Part shown: positions 1 through 8,883 of the stretch, one piece after another | How positions within the stretch are numbered: position 1 is the stretch's first letter | Layout: each line of letters opens with the position of its first letter | Source of the DNA: Pseudozobellia thermophila | Lineage (GTDB): Bacteria > Bacteroidota > Bacteroidia > Flavobacteriales > Flavobacteriaceae | Reading direction: 5' to 3' | Assembly (NCBI RefSeq): GCF_900141855.1 | Contig: NZ_FQYU01000002.1 | Span: 124,001-188,000, forward strand | Length of the DNA stretch: 64,000 nt | Notes under the pieces: model-generated | What the model was told of the DNA's origin: nothing | Seen by the model: only the letters and a program-made list of their open reading frames with translations | Database searches by the model: none | Program-made: the position numbers and the translations under genes

Positions 1-705
1 GGTACAGAACGCTGGATAGACAAGAATATCCTTCATGTCGAAGAGAACGACGAGAGAACAAGATATCGTTTTATGGACCAAAATTTTACAGTCTTCTATA
101 ATCGGTATAAGGCCAATAGCCTTTTCTCCCTTAATTTAAATGCCGGTTATTTAAAGGGAGACGGCAAGGTATGGCAAGAAACAAGTGCTATTTATGCCAA
201 AAATTTTACGACCACCAGCTACAGGCTTGCAACGGGTGCTACCCTGTTGTTCTATAACCGTTTTCTTAACAAGGTTAGTTTCGGCCTTACTTATCACAAT
301 AAGGAACAGTACGATTTAAATTACGCCTATACCTTTGATTATCAGTATATAGACCCACAGTTAACTCTAGGTTTAAACAAGGGTATTTCTAAAAAAGCGG
401 CATTTTTCGCGGATATCTCCGCTTTATATCACCATGTGCTCGATGTTGAACACGATCCATTTGCGGCTAACAACATTTTTGTGGATTGGATAGGAAACAA
501 AATTGCCGATTACACAGGGATAAGTACCATCAATTATGGCATAAAACTAGGCACCGATTTTAAACTTAAAAACCAGAACAGGTTAGAGCTGTCAGTATCT
601 TCCAATTATTTAAAAGTTGCAAAACTATCGGAAAACAGCTCGAACTACTATTCTAAAAATGATGATTACCTAAATCTGACCACCGGTCTAAAATTACATT
701 TCTAG
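1..705 (+). CDS. C-terminal part of an outer-membrane beta-barrel protein (partial)
   Basis: The frame is open from base 1, so the true start lies upstream and only the last 234 residues are visible. They consist of alternating short polar and hydrophobic strands rich in Tyr, Phe and Asn. The protein ends Leu-Lys-Leu-His-Phe; a C-terminal Phe is typical of outer-membrane barrels inserted by the BAM machinery. The style recalls the DUF6850-type barrels of Bacteroidota, but this is a resemblance, not a proven assignment. No plug or carboxypeptidase-like domain is visible because the N-terminus is missing. The next gene follows after 41 bases on the same strand and may be co-transcribed. Confidence 0.6.
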   Translation, partial: GTERWIDKNILHVEENDERTRYRFMDQNFTVFYNRYKANSLFSLNLNAGYLKGDGKVWQETSAIYAKNFTTTSYRLATGATLLFYNRFLNKVSFGLTYHNKEQYDLNYAYTFDYQYIDPQLTLGLNKGISKKAAFFADISALYHHVLDVEHDPFAANNIFVDWIGNKIADYTGISTINYGIKLGTDFKLKNQNRLELSVSSNYLKVAKLSENSSNYYSKNDDYLNLTTGLKLHF

Positions 706-746
706 CCTTTTTTATTCCATTTTACACCGTTTGTAAATCTTATTTA

Positions 747-2063
747 ATGAAGAGATTATTTTTTTCAATAGTCTTTTTGGTTCCCTTTTGTACCTGGAGT
801 CAAAAGATAGATAACGTGCATATAGAAGAATACGATTTGCCCAACGGCTTGCATGTGATCCTTCACAAGGATGTCAATGAGCCCAACGTAATCGTGGGTA
901 CAAAGTACCATGTGGGTTCTAAAAACGAAGATGTCGACAAAACCGGGTTTGCCCATTTTTTTGAGCACCTTTTGTTTCATGGGACCAAAAATATACCGCA
1001 GGGCGAGTTGGAAAATATCATCTTTAATGCAGGCGGATATTGTAATGCCTATACCAATTACGATGTCACATACTATTACCAGTTACTTCCCGCCCATGAA
1101 TATAAACTAGGGCTATGGGTAGAATCTGAACGTATGCTTCATCCTATCATCACCCAAAAAGGGATAGATCGCGAACGGGAAATTGTCAAGGAGGAAAAAC
1201 GTATGCGGTACGACAACAAACCTTTGGGCAATTCTTATTTTGAGGTAATGTCCGAGCTGTTTACCTACGATACTTACGGGCATAATATTATTGGATCTAT
1301 GGAAGATTTGGATAGGGCTTCCCTAGAAGATTTTGACGGATTTTTTAAAAGGTTTTACGTGCCCAACAATGCCTGCTTGGTCGTATCGGGCAACATCAAT
1401 ATAGAAGATACCAAAAAATGGGTGAGTCTCTATTTTAAGGATATTCCGAAGGGAGAAAAAATTAAAAGACCCAAAAAATTTAAAAAGCCTTCGATATCGG
1501 ACCCCCATACGGATATAACGGTTAAGGGATTACAGAACGAATCTATAGAGATTGCCTACCCTATAATGTCCCAAAGCAGTGCAGATGCCCCTGTTATGCA
1601 AATAATAACCTCCATTTTATCGGGAAACAGTGATTTTTCCTATTTCGAGAACAATCTAAAAACAAAACAAGATACCGTTATTGATCGTTTACGTGCTTCT
1701 GCAAGTTTTTGGGAAAAAGTAGGAACCTTGAACGTTAAGGCCGAAGTAAAAACAAGAGAAAGCGGGGCTTATGCATTGCAAAGGATAAACGAACAATTTG
1801 AACTGTTAAAGACAAGACCTGTAGACCCTATGGTGTTGGAGCGGGCCAAAAAACAATTCATTGCTACCTATATCGATATTTTTTACGATGCACAGACCTT
1901 TGCGGACAAGGTGACCAACTATTATCATTTACATAAAAACACTTCAGATATAAGAGCCCTTATAAGTGATATTGAAAAAGTGACAAGCAGTGATATACAA
2001 CGTGTGGCAAAAAAATATCTTGATACCGATAGGCGCATTGTCATGAGTTATCATCCCGAATGA
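747..2063 (+). CDS. M16 family zinc metallopeptidase, catalytic subunit
   Basis: A 438-residue exported M16 (pitrilysin/processing-peptidase) enzyme. A Sec signal covers residues 1-19 and ends at Trp-Ser-Gln. The inverted zinc motif HxxEH is His70-Phe-Phe-Glu73-His74, and a Glu near residue 150 in an acidic helix is the expected third ligand, about 76 residues on as in pitrilysin. Length fits a single M16B subunit of two half-domains. The next gene, 9 bases downstream, is an M16 protein without the zinc motif, so the pair probably forms the usual active/inactive heterodimer in the periplasm. Substrate is unknown; M16B pairs usually degrade or process unfolded peptides. Confidence 0.93.
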   Translation: MKRLFFSIVFLVPFCTWSQKIDNVHIEEYDLPNGLHVILHKDVNEPNVIVGTKYHVGSKNEDVDKTGFAHFFEHLLFHGTKNIPQGELENIIFNAGGYCNAYTNYDVTYYYQLLPAHEYKLGLWVESERMLHPIITQKGIDREREIVKEEKRMRYDNKPLGNSYFEVMSELFTYDTYGHNIIGSMEDLDRASLEDFDGFFKRFYVPNNACLVVSGNINIEDTKKWVSLYFKDIPKGEKIKRPKKFKKPSISDPHTDITVKGLQNESIEIAYPIMSQSSADAPVMQIITSILSGNSDFSYFENNLKTKQDTVIDRLRASASFWEKVGTLNVKAEVKTRESGAYALQRINEQFELLKTRPVDPMVLERAKKQFIATYIDIFYDAQTFADKVTNYYHLHKNTSDIRALISDIEKVTSSDIQRVAKKYLDTDRRIVMSYHPE

Positions 2064-2072
2064 TTCCATAAA

Positions 2073-3515
2073 ATGAAAAAATTACATCTATTTATATTAT
2101 TTGTTTGTTGCGGTTTTTTGGGCCATGCCCAAGTAAACCGAACCGTACCCCCAGAAGCGGATACACCCCAACAATTGAATATAGGAAAATTAATTCCTAT
2201 AGTATTGGATAACGGACTTCGAGTGTATTTGGCCCCTGTAAAAGACTATCCGAAATTTACGATGTCCGTCAATATCGAATCACCGAGCTTGGATGAAGAA
2301 ACACGATTGGCCGAGAAACGGGTTTTGGGATCGGCCTATTCGAACAAGCTATCTAAAAAATATCCAAACCATGAGATAGATTCCATGGAGAACACCTACC
2401 CTGCCATGATCAATGTAAATACCTATGGTGGCACGGTCAAAGGGATGAAGAAAGATATAGACGATTTACTGGATGCGTATAGAGACCTCATGTTGCACCC
2501 TATTATCGCGAAAGAAACTATCAGTGAAAGACATAAGGAATTTTTAGACCGTAAAAAAAAGACCAAAAAGCCATTGTCACGGCCATTGCGTAAATTCTCT
2601 TTGGATGCCCTTGTCGATTCATTGCTTTTTGGGGCCAAAAAAGAGGAAGGGAAAACCAAAACTAGGCTAGACCCCAATTTTAAGGGACTGACCGTTCAGG
2701 ATGTTTATGATTATAAGAACGACCGGATTTTGTCAAACAATTCATTAGTGGTGATCGTAGGCGATTTTTCAGAATCGGAATGCCGTGCGCTGATGACACG
2801 TTATTTTGGGGATTGGAAAGCGGGTGCCGAGTACGTGAAAAAAAATACCGTGGAACAGAAAGTGTCAATTATTAAAAGCAGAAAAATAGTGGTGAAGGAT
2901 GTGCCCGACGCCGTACAGTCCAAAATTTCGTTCAAATGGCACTTGGGAGACGCTTATACCTATTTCGAAGACGATATAAAGCTGCAAGTTCTAAATAAAA
3001 TTTTTGGGGAAAGCCAATTGTCCTATTTATACAAAAACCTGAGAGAAGATAAGGGACTTTGCTATTACATAAGATCTTCGGTGGGCAGTTCGGTAGCCGG
3101 GGGTACGGGATCGGTAGCTACCGATGTACGCAATGAGCAAACGGCCTATGCCGTAGAAAATATTATTTTGGAAATGCTGCGGCTAAGAAACGAAGATGTC
3201 AGCGTATCGGACCTGAAAATTGCCAAAAACAGTTTAATTGGGGAATATACGAGGTCTTTAAGCCCCATTGCCCCAATATCGTATATAACTTTTGCCATGC
3301 AGAAAGACGTTTATGGCCTACCTGACGATTATCTACAGAATAAGGTAAGGCAATACTACGATGTAAGCATCGAAGATGTTAAGGCAATGGCCCAGAAGTA
3401 CATCGATCCCTTTAAGTGCGTAATAACCATATCCGGCAAGGTGTCGGAACTAAAGGGAAAGCTCGAAAAATTCGGAGAGGTATTGTACTACGATCAAAAC
3501 GGGAATAGAATATAA
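2073..3515 (+). CDS. M16 family peptidase-like protein, non-catalytic partner
   Basis: A 480-residue M16 homologue with a signal peptide ending Gly-His-Ala-Gln at residue 20. The position of HxxEH in the partner is occupied by a Lys/Arg-rich segment without His or Glu ligands, so it cannot bind zinc in the usual way. It keeps the C-half substrate-binding signature of inactive subunits: an Arg within Leu-Arg-Glu-Asp-Lys-Gly-Leu and a following Tyr-Tyr, around residues 320-335. It lies 9 bases after the catalytic subunit, which supports a heterodimer. A long basic insertion around residues 160-175 is unusual. It may act as substrate receptor for the upstream enzyme. Confidence 0.9.
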   Translation: MKKLHLFILFVCCGFLGHAQVNRTVPPEADTPQQLNIGKLIPIVLDNGLRVYLAPVKDYPKFTMSVNIESPSLDEETRLAEKRVLGSAYSNKLSKKYPNHEIDSMENTYPAMINVNTYGGTVKGMKKDIDDLLDAYRDLMLHPIIAKETISERHKEFLDRKKKTKKPLSRPLRKFSLDALVDSLLFGAKKEEGKTKTRLDPNFKGLTVQDVYDYKNDRILSNNSLVVIVGDFSESECRALMTRYFGDWKAGAEYVKKNTVEQKVSIIKSRKIVVKDVPDAVQSKISFKWHLGDAYTYFEDDIKLQVLNKIFGESQLSYLYKNLREDKGLCYYIRSSVGSSVAGGTGSVATDVRNEQTAYAVENIILEMLRLRNEDVSVSDLKIAKNSLIGEYTRSLSPIAPISYITFAMQKDVYGLPDDYLQNKVRQYYDVSIEDVKAMAQKYIDPFKCVITISGKVSELKGKLEKFGEVLYYDQNGNRI

Positions 3516-3533
3516 ATTAAATACATAACAACT

Positions 3534-4421
3534 ATGAGATATATAATAACGTTAGCGCTCTTATTGGCCCTATTTTTTGTGGAAAAAGGATCAGCACAAG
3601 GCAAGCCGGCCTACCAATTGTATAAAAATACTGGGGAGGTCGTAAATTATGACCATATGATCTCAGATCTGGCCACCGGCGATATGGTCTTTTTTGGGGA
3701 ATATCATTTTAACCCTATTTCGCATTGGTTGGAACTGGAGGTCGGTAAAAGTTTGTTCGATATAAAAGGAACAAAATTGTTTTTGGGGGCCGAAATGTTC
3801 GAGAGCGGAAACCAATTGGTGCTCGATGAATACCTACAGGGCTTCTATGCAGAATCTAAAATGATTCCGGAAATAACCCAATTGTGGAGTAATTATAATA
3901 CCGATTACAGACCTTTGGTGGAATTCGCCAAGGAGAATGCTTTGCGGTTCATTGCCACGAACATACCCAGGCGCTATGCATCCATGATAAGTAAGAAGGG
4001 ATTCGATGCCCTTGAAATACTAAGTCCCGAAGCAAAGGCACTCATCGGGCCGGATCTAAAAAAACACTTCGACCCGACGGTCAAGGCCTATGCGGAAATG
4101 GCCAGTAATATGGGGGGGCATGTGCCGCCCAATATGTTAAACATGCAAATGGCCCAAGCGGCCAAAGATGCCACGATGGCCCATTTTTCACTTAAGAATT
4201 TTAACAAGGGCGATCTCTTATTGCATTTTCAGGGATCCTACCATTCCAATTATGATCAAGGCATTATATGGTGGATCAATAAAATTCAGCCGGGTTTGGA
4301 GATTAAGTCCATTACGACCGTTTCTCAGTCCGAATGGGAAAAACTTTCTGTTGAGGATAGAGCGGATATTGCAGATTATATAATTGTAGTGGTAAACACC
4401 ATGACAAGCACCCAAGGCTAA
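3534..4421 (+). CDS. ChaN-like (DUF399) exported protein
   Basis: A 295-residue protein with a Sec signal (residues 1-22, cleavage after Ser-Ala-Gln). The segment Phe-Phe-Gly-Glu-Tyr-His near residue 45 and the following Leu-Gly-Ala-Glu-Met-Phe are the hallmarks of the ChaN/DUF399 family. Campylobacter ChaN is a haem-binding lipoprotein. No lipobox Cys is present here, so this one is periplasmic rather than lipid-anchored. It starts 18 bases after the inactive M16 subunit and is probably the last gene of that operon. A link between haem or iron handling and the M16 pair is only suggested by position. Confidence 0.82.
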   Translation: MRYIITLALLLALFFVEKGSAQGKPAYQLYKNTGEVVNYDHMISDLATGDMVFFGEYHFNPISHWLELEVGKSLFDIKGTKLFLGAEMFESGNQLVLDEYLQGFYAESKMIPEITQLWSNYNTDYRPLVEFAKENALRFIATNIPRRYASMISKKGFDALEILSPEAKALIGPDLKKHFDPTVKAYAEMASNMGGHVPPNMLNMQMAQAAKDATMAHFSLKNFNKGDLLLHFQGSYHSNYDQGIIWWINKIQPGLEIKSITTVSQSEWEKLSVEDRADIADYIIVVVNTMTSTQG

Positions 4422-4506
4422 TCTTAAAAGGGACCAAACCGTTTTATTGGACATGGGCCCATACCAAAAGCAGTGTTGCCCTTGCGCCCCAAAACTCACC
4501 TGGGAC

Positions 4507-4830
4507 CTAAATCCCCAGACATGCGCCGAAATCCGGACACATACGGGGTAGGATGATCCAAACATGGATAAAGAACAGGACGATAAAAAGCAGCCCGACC
4601 CACAGGGCGTGGGTAATATATATCGCATCGCCAGTGGGTTTGATCTTGGGCCATAACAAACCGAAAATCCCGGCAACAAACAACAAAAAGGGAATGCCCG
4701 ATAAAAAGACAAGGCTTTGTACACTAAATTCGTCTTTTAAAACGACGAAGAGCAGGTATCCTACAAGTACGGATACGAGTATTAAAATCCAGTAGGTTTT
4801 TGGGGGCGTTTTGCTATTGATTTTGTCCAT
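4507..4830 (-). CDS. Small integral membrane protein, unknown function
   Basis: A 107-residue protein with three strongly hydrophobic segments (about residues 13-30, 38-58 and 75-95) separated by short charged loops. It begins Met-Asp-Lys-Ile-Asn-Ser-Lys and has no signal cleavage site, so it is likely an inner-membrane protein. I do not recognise the family. It is convergent with the ChaN-like gene and divergent from the next plus-strand gene. No catalytic motif is visible. Confidence 0.6.
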   Translation of the reverse strand: MDKINSKTPPKTYWILILVSVLVGYLLFVVLKDEFSVQSLVFLSGIPFLLFVAGIFGLLWPKIKPTGDAIYITHALWVGLLFIVLFFIHVWIILPRMCPDFGACLGI

Positions 4831-5014
4831 TTTATCAGTTTTTAGATGGATTTACATCTAAAGCTACTGAAAGTCAAGGGTATACCCTATGACATATATC
4901 ATTCCCATTAGGGCACCCCATCCCGGCACATCGCGGAGACTTGATCTCCAACTACCAAAATCGCTTCCCAAACATCCCAAAATCCATTACATTAGTCCTC
5001 GCCATAACATAAAA

Positions 5015-5485
5015 ATGCACACAGGTGTATTTGAAACGCTATGCGATTTGAAAAGGGAAACGGATATAGAAACCATTTCGGAACTCGAAAAGTGGCTAAA
5101 GGATAACTGCTACCCCATGCATGGGTATAGCATTAGTGGAAATGCGATTTACGAAGGCTATGGACTCGAAAAAAACGGCGGCCGTTTTCAATGGTTTTAT
5201 ACGGAGCGTGGCCATAAACAGGTATTGGAAATTTTTGCCACCGAAAAGGAAGCCGTTGCACATGCCCTACATCAGATCAAATCCGACGAGCATGCGAACA
5301 GAAATTATATCGGCATGTACAAATGCGACAAGGAAGTCGAAGAAATAGTAAGCGAACTAAAAAAACGTGGTGTTGCCTACGTGACCGACAAAATTCCCTA
5401 TGGCGGAAGCCAAGACCGGCGAACCCGTATTTTTGTACTAGGCTGCGGGATTAAAAAGGTAAAGGATTTAATCCAAAACGCATAA
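5015..5485 (+). CDS. Unknown soluble protein, possibly immunity-like
   Basis: A 156-residue soluble protein. The frame is open further upstream to an ATG at 4889, but the 42 extra residues are Pro/His/Arg-rich and look non-coding, so I choose the ATG at 5015 beginning Met-His-Thr-Gly-Val-Phe-Glu. The middle (residues 40-80) has Tyr-Gly-Leu-Glu, Phe-Gln-Trp-Phe-Tyr-Thr-Glu-Arg-Gly and Phe-Ala-Thr-Glu-Lys-Glu-Ala-Val. That pattern is common in small immunity or SUKH/Imm-like proteins of Bacteroidota, but no toxin gene is nearby and the family is not recognised with confidence. It sits in a stretch of lineage-specific small genes. Confidence 0.6.
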   Translation: MHTGVFETLCDLKRETDIETISELEKWLKDNCYPMHGYSISGNAIYEGYGLEKNGGRFQWFYTERGHKQVLEIFATEKEAVAHALHQIKSDEHANRNYIGMYKCDKEVEEIVSELKKRGVAYVTDKIPYGGSQDRRTRIFVLGCGIKKVKDLIQNA

Positions 5486-5546
5486 CACCGATGGCAATAG
5501 GATCAATATAGACGAATAAAACCAACTACTGCAAATGGGCAACCCA

Positions 5547-6209
5547 ATGAACAGGATTTTAAAAATACTACCCGTTTTTATGCTGATAATTCTTGGGGGC
5601 AGAGCACAGGAGAGCGGGCCAAAGGACTTTATTCCGAAAGGATATATGGAGTTTGAAACCTATTTTGGGGACCTGAATAAAGACGGACAGGAGGATCTTG
5701 TGCTACTCATCAAAAAAACGGACACGAATAATGTGGTTAAAAACCGCTTCGACAAAATGGTCGACAGAAATAGACGGGGAATAATTGTATTGTTTAAAAG
5801 CAAAGATGGGTATAGGCTTGCCGATAAAAATTACGACTGTTTTTCGTCTGAAAATGAGGATGGCGGGGTTTATTTTCCTCCCGAATTATCAATTGACATC
5901 AGGGACGGAAAAATGTTCATCCACTATGCACACGGCAGGTATGGCTATTGGACCTACACCTTCCGCTATCAAAATGAAAATTTTGAATTGATCGGATTCG
6001 ATGCCAGCAGCAATCGCGGACCGATCATAACGAAAGAAACCAGTATCAATTTTGTAGCAAAAAAGAAATTGACCAAAGAGAACACCAATGAAAACGCTGA
6101 AGGCGGTGATGAAATTTTTAAGGAAACCTGGAATACGATTGAAATAGAAAAGCTGCTAAAACTTTCTGAAATAAAGGACTTTGATGAGTTGGGCATGTAC
6201 CATTATTAA
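5547..6209 (+). CDS. Exported protein with an Asp-rich FG-GAP-like loop
   Basis: A 220-residue exported protein. The frame has an ATG at 5535, but the ATG at 5547 places a clean signal peptide (Met-Asn-Arg-Ile-Leu-Lys, hydrophobic core, Gly-Arg-Ala-Gln) at the N-terminus and is preferred. After the signal comes Gly-Asp-Leu-Asn-Lys-Asp-Gly-Gln-Glu-Asp, a calcium-binding type loop seen in FG-GAP/VCBS and dockerin-like repeats. The rest is rich in aromatic strands followed by a Lys/Glu/Asn-rich tail. Function is unknown. It follows the previous gene by 61 bases on the same strand. Confidence 0.68.
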   Translation: MNRILKILPVFMLIILGGRAQESGPKDFIPKGYMEFETYFGDLNKDGQEDLVLLIKKTDTNNVVKNRFDKMVDRNRRGIIVLFKSKDGYRLADKNYDCFSSENEDGGVYFPPELSIDIRDGKMFIHYAHGRYGYWTYTFRYQNENFELIGFDASSNRGPIITKETSINFVAKKKLTKENTNENAEGGDEIFKETWNTIEIEKLLKLSEIKDFDELGMYHY

Positions 6210-6314
6210 ATATAAACCTGTCCAAAACATAGACCTATGGTAAAAAAACAACTAAATTCTTCGTTCACCTAAGGCCACTACGCATATCCTAACAAGTTGG
6301 CAACAACCATAACT

Positions 6315-6734
6315 ATGAAAAAAATTCCGCTCATAATATTAATAGGTATTTCTAATTTGACTTTTGCTCAAATTGGAACAAATTTGAGCGGAAAAATAGT
6401 GGATGAAAAACTGACTTGTTTATTCGGAGTAAAAATTACAAATCTAAATAGTGGAGCGGAGTCTATATCAGACCGAAATGGTCGTTATGAAATAAGCGCA
6501 ACGGAAAACGACACTTTGAAATTTCAAATGATTGGACTGACAACTGACAAAATAAAAATTGAAAAACCGACTCGGACCCTGAATTTGATAATGATTGATA
6601 AAGATGTGAATTGTCTGGGAGCCGAATGGACCGAAAAACAATATCGCAAAGCATATCGGGAAATTGAAAAACGACTAAAAAAATTATATAAAAAAGCGGA
6701 AAAACGGAACGCGTGGAAAAATAGCAGTTGCTAA
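6315..6734 (+). CDS. Small exported protein with carboxypeptidase-regulatory-like fold (cassette-like)
   Basis: A 139-residue protein beginning Met-Lys-Lys-Ile-Pro at 6315; the frame opens 18 bases earlier at a TTG but the ATG gives a proper signal peptide ending Thr-Phe-Ala-Gln. Residues 25-95 follow the CarboxypepD_reg-like pattern: Leu-Ser-Gly-Lys-Ile-Val-Asp-Glu, then Gly-Val-Lys-Ile-Thr-Asn, Asp-Arg-Asn-Gly-Arg-Tyr-Glu-Ile, and Gly-Leu-Thr-Thr. The tail is strongly basic and helical (Tyr/Lys/Arg/Glu rich). The gene is clearly more AT-rich than its neighbours and is followed by a GC-rich hairpin repeat, which suggests horizontal or cassette-like acquisition. Function is unknown. Confidence 0.68.
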   Translation: MKKIPLIILIGISNLTFAQIGTNLSGKIVDEKLTCLFGVKITNLNSGAESISDRNGRYEISATENDTLKFQMIGLTTDKIKIEKPTRTLNLIMIDKDVNCLGAEWTEKQYRKAYREIEKRLKKLYKKAEKRNAWKNSSC

Positions 6735-6751
6735 CAATACATAACTGGAAA

Positions 6752-6858
6752 TTGCTTGCGCCAGTTCGCTCCGCTCGTATCGACGGATTTGATTATCCCG
6801 AAGCAAGTCGGGGAAATCCGCCCCGCCAGAATGACTTGCCCGGCTGGCCGGAATTGCT
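6752..6858. repeat. GC-rich imperfect inverted repeat after the cassette-like gene
   Basis: A GC-rich block of about 107 bases in an AT-rich setting. A clear internal hairpin pairs CGGATTT at 6784-6790 with AAATCCG at 6814-6820, and an inner CCCG (6797-6800) with CGGG (6809-6812). The outer ends (GCCAG near 6762 and CTGGC near 6843) also pair. Hairpins of this style follow small hypothetical genes in many flavobacterial genomes, so this may be one copy of a dispersed repeat; only one copy is visible here. It is not followed by a T-run, so it is not a standard terminator. Confidence 0.5.
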
Positions 6859-7022
6859 AAATTAAAGGGGTATAGGAAGAAAAAAAGCTTAAAATAAGTA
6901 ACACTTTAAAGGTAAAACGTATTGGAAAAAATAAGGGGGTTGATAACCATCATACCAGAACAAGAACCTTATAATGCCAAATGAATATTAGATTGACTTT
7001 ACCGATTTTTGCTTCAAATTAG

Positions 7023-7463
7023 ATGAAGTTCATACCAAGAATAATACCAATACACAAAATGTCCTTATCAAATATCTCAGATAAAATTGAAATGGTCCTT
7101 CTTGCGCTTTTAATTACTTCTCCTATCTGGTGCCTTGTCTTTTTTCATTACTTACCGGACAAAGCAATGGAAAACAGACTGTTTGATAAAGGAATAAGAA
7201 CCACTGCCAAGGTTGAATTCTACAGCATGGAAAAAAAATCTGGTAGCGGAAAACTGGGCGTTTTTAATAAGCATAATGTTACCATGGCCAATTATATATA
7301 TTACGATGACCAAAACAATGCGTACAAAGGAAAAGTGAAATTTGGTGAATTTAGAATCAATAACGATAGTACCTTTCTGGTGTTGTATCTAAAAACTAAT
7401 CCAAGGGAACATTTGGTAATAAAAACCGAAGGAAAGGGAATATTGGGTCAAACCCGATGGTGA
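7023..7463 (+). CDS. Small membrane protein, DUF3592-like
   Basis: Up to 146 residues. An in-frame ATG at 7059 (Met-Ser-Leu-Ser-Asn-Ile) is an equally likely start. One transmembrane helix lies at about residues 25-47, followed by a soluble domain of beta-strands with the order Gly-Ile-Arg-Thr-Thr-Ala-Lys-Val, a Tyr-Ile-Tyr-Tyr-Asp strand and Phe-Leu-Val-Leu-Tyr-Leu. This recalls DUF3592-type membrane proteins whose strand domain carries a Thr-Ala-x-Val start. Function is unknown. It stands alone, about 290 bases after the hairpin repeat region. Confidence 0.6.
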   Translation: MKFIPRIIPIHKMSLSNISDKIEMVLLALLITSPIWCLVFFHYLPDKAMENRLFDKGIRTTAKVEFYSMEKKSGSGKLGVFNKHNVTMANYIYYDDQNNAYKGKVKFGEFRINNDSTFLVLYLKTNPREHLVIKTEGKGILGQTRW

Positions 7464-7830
7464 GACCTTGAACGGCGAAAGTCGTCCAAGTCCATAGTTA
7501 ACGACCTCTACACCCGCTTTTTGGATCTTTTTTCGAAAGGTCAAGGTGCTTTTTCAGCATCTGGCCCATAGTCCCAACGGCACGTGGGCGAATCGTTTTT
7601 CTGGGTACCCCTATTTCCGGGAATACCCCAAATCGCTATCCAAAATCCGATCGGCCATGGCCCACCCCCTTTTTTTTATAACTTGTGCTACCAGCGCAAC
7701 GGCTCTAAGTAACTGCTTATTCCAGTCCGCTTCTAAAAATCCGCAAGGGTTTTCTAATGGGTATGTAGCTGACCAAGTTGCGCTCTGCCCCCAACTACCC
7801 ATGGTCGTGGCCCATAGTTGTCGTTAAAAA
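7464..7830. other. 367-base stretch without a convincing gene
   Basis: Both strands carry short open frames here (plus 7546-7827, minus 7611-7802), but neither has family-like composition, a signal or a conserved motif. The plus frame is rich in Ser, Pro, Asn and His. I see no terminator or palindrome. It could be remnant DNA of a lost gene. Confidence 0.4.
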
Positions 7831-8670
7831 ATGAAAGCAATTGAAATACCATATAATTCAAAAAGATTGTCGGCAACGTTGTTCGACGCCCATGGCAGTG
7901 AGACCGTTTTAATTATTGCCTCGGCTACAGGAGTAAAGCAGGAGTACTATTTTAAATTCGCCAAATATGCCCAGCATAATGGGATTACGGTTATCACCTT
8001 CGATTATACGGGTATCGGTCGTTCCTTGAAAAAACCGATCCAAGAAGTAAAAACCAATGCCGCCGATTGGGGCAGCAATGATTTGGAACGCATCATACAA
8101 TACGTTATAAACAACTACCCAAAATCAAGGAAGGCCATACTTGGGCATAGTATTGGAGGCCAATTGATCGGACTTGCCCAATCGTCATGTCAATTGGACA
8201 AAATAGTTTTGGTGGCAGCGCAATCAGGTTATTGGAAGCACTGGAAAGGGATGGCAAGGATAAAAATGTGGTTGAACTGGTATGTTCTTTTTCCATTCCT
8301 GATCGCGACCTTTGGTTATCTAAAGTCAAAGAAAATCAGCGGAATGGAAGACCTGCCCAAAAATGTCGCCAACCAATGGCGGAATTGGGGCAAGAATAGC
8401 GACTATATTTTTAGCGACAAGTCGATAAAAAACACATTCTACGAAGCCATAGAGGCTGACATGACCGCCTATAGCATCGACGATGATGATTTTGCACCCA
8501 AAGCTGCGGTCGAATGGATGACCGGGAAATATAAGAATGCAAGAAGAAAATCGGTACATTTAGCCCCAGCCGATTTCCAAGCCGATACCATCGGACATTT
8601 TGGAATATTCAAGGAGCGTTTTAAAAATACCATTTGGACGCAATTTTTGAAGGATATACATAACGGGTAA
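7831..8670 (+). CDS. Alpha/beta hydrolase
   Basis: A 279-residue cytoplasmic alpha/beta-fold hydrolase, COG4757-like. The nucleophile elbow is Gly-His-Ser107-Ile-Gly-Gly. The oxyanion side is probably the Ile-Ala-Ser-Ala-Thr-Gly stretch at residues 29-34, and a strand Thr-Phe-Asp-Tyr-Thr-Gly-Ile-Gly-Arg-Ser precedes the elbow, as in the family. A C-terminal His in Gly-His-Phe-Gly-Ile-Phe (about residue 259) is the likely catalytic base. There is no signal peptide. Substrate cannot be read from the sequence. No partner genes are close enough to indicate an operon. Confidence 0.85.
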   Translation: MKAIEIPYNSKRLSATLFDAHGSETVLIIASATGVKQEYYFKFAKYAQHNGITVITFDYTGIGRSLKKPIQEVKTNAADWGSNDLERIIQYVINNYPKSRKAILGHSIGGQLIGLAQSSCQLDKIVLVAAQSGYWKHWKGMARIKMWLNWYVLFPFLIATFGYLKSKKISGMEDLPKNVANQWRNWGKNSDYIFSDKSIKNTFYEAIEADMTAYSIDDDDFAPKAAVEWMTGKYKNARRKSVHLAPADFQADTIGHFGIFKERFKNTIWTQFLKDIHNG

Positions 8671-8883
8671 GCGACCCCGTATACCATAAAATCAAAACAC
8701 CCCTGCGGGAGTCCCCTCTTACCCCTACCTTTTTTCGGAAATTTCCTATTTTTAGGCAAGGAAAGCGCAGGGCAAAACGGTGCCAGCGGCATTGTATAGG
8801 ACGGGTCGGCCCAAAAAGCCCGAAGTCCCCTTCCCTTGGGCTATCCGTTTTACGCCTTTGCCATGGGGCATATCATAAGATCA

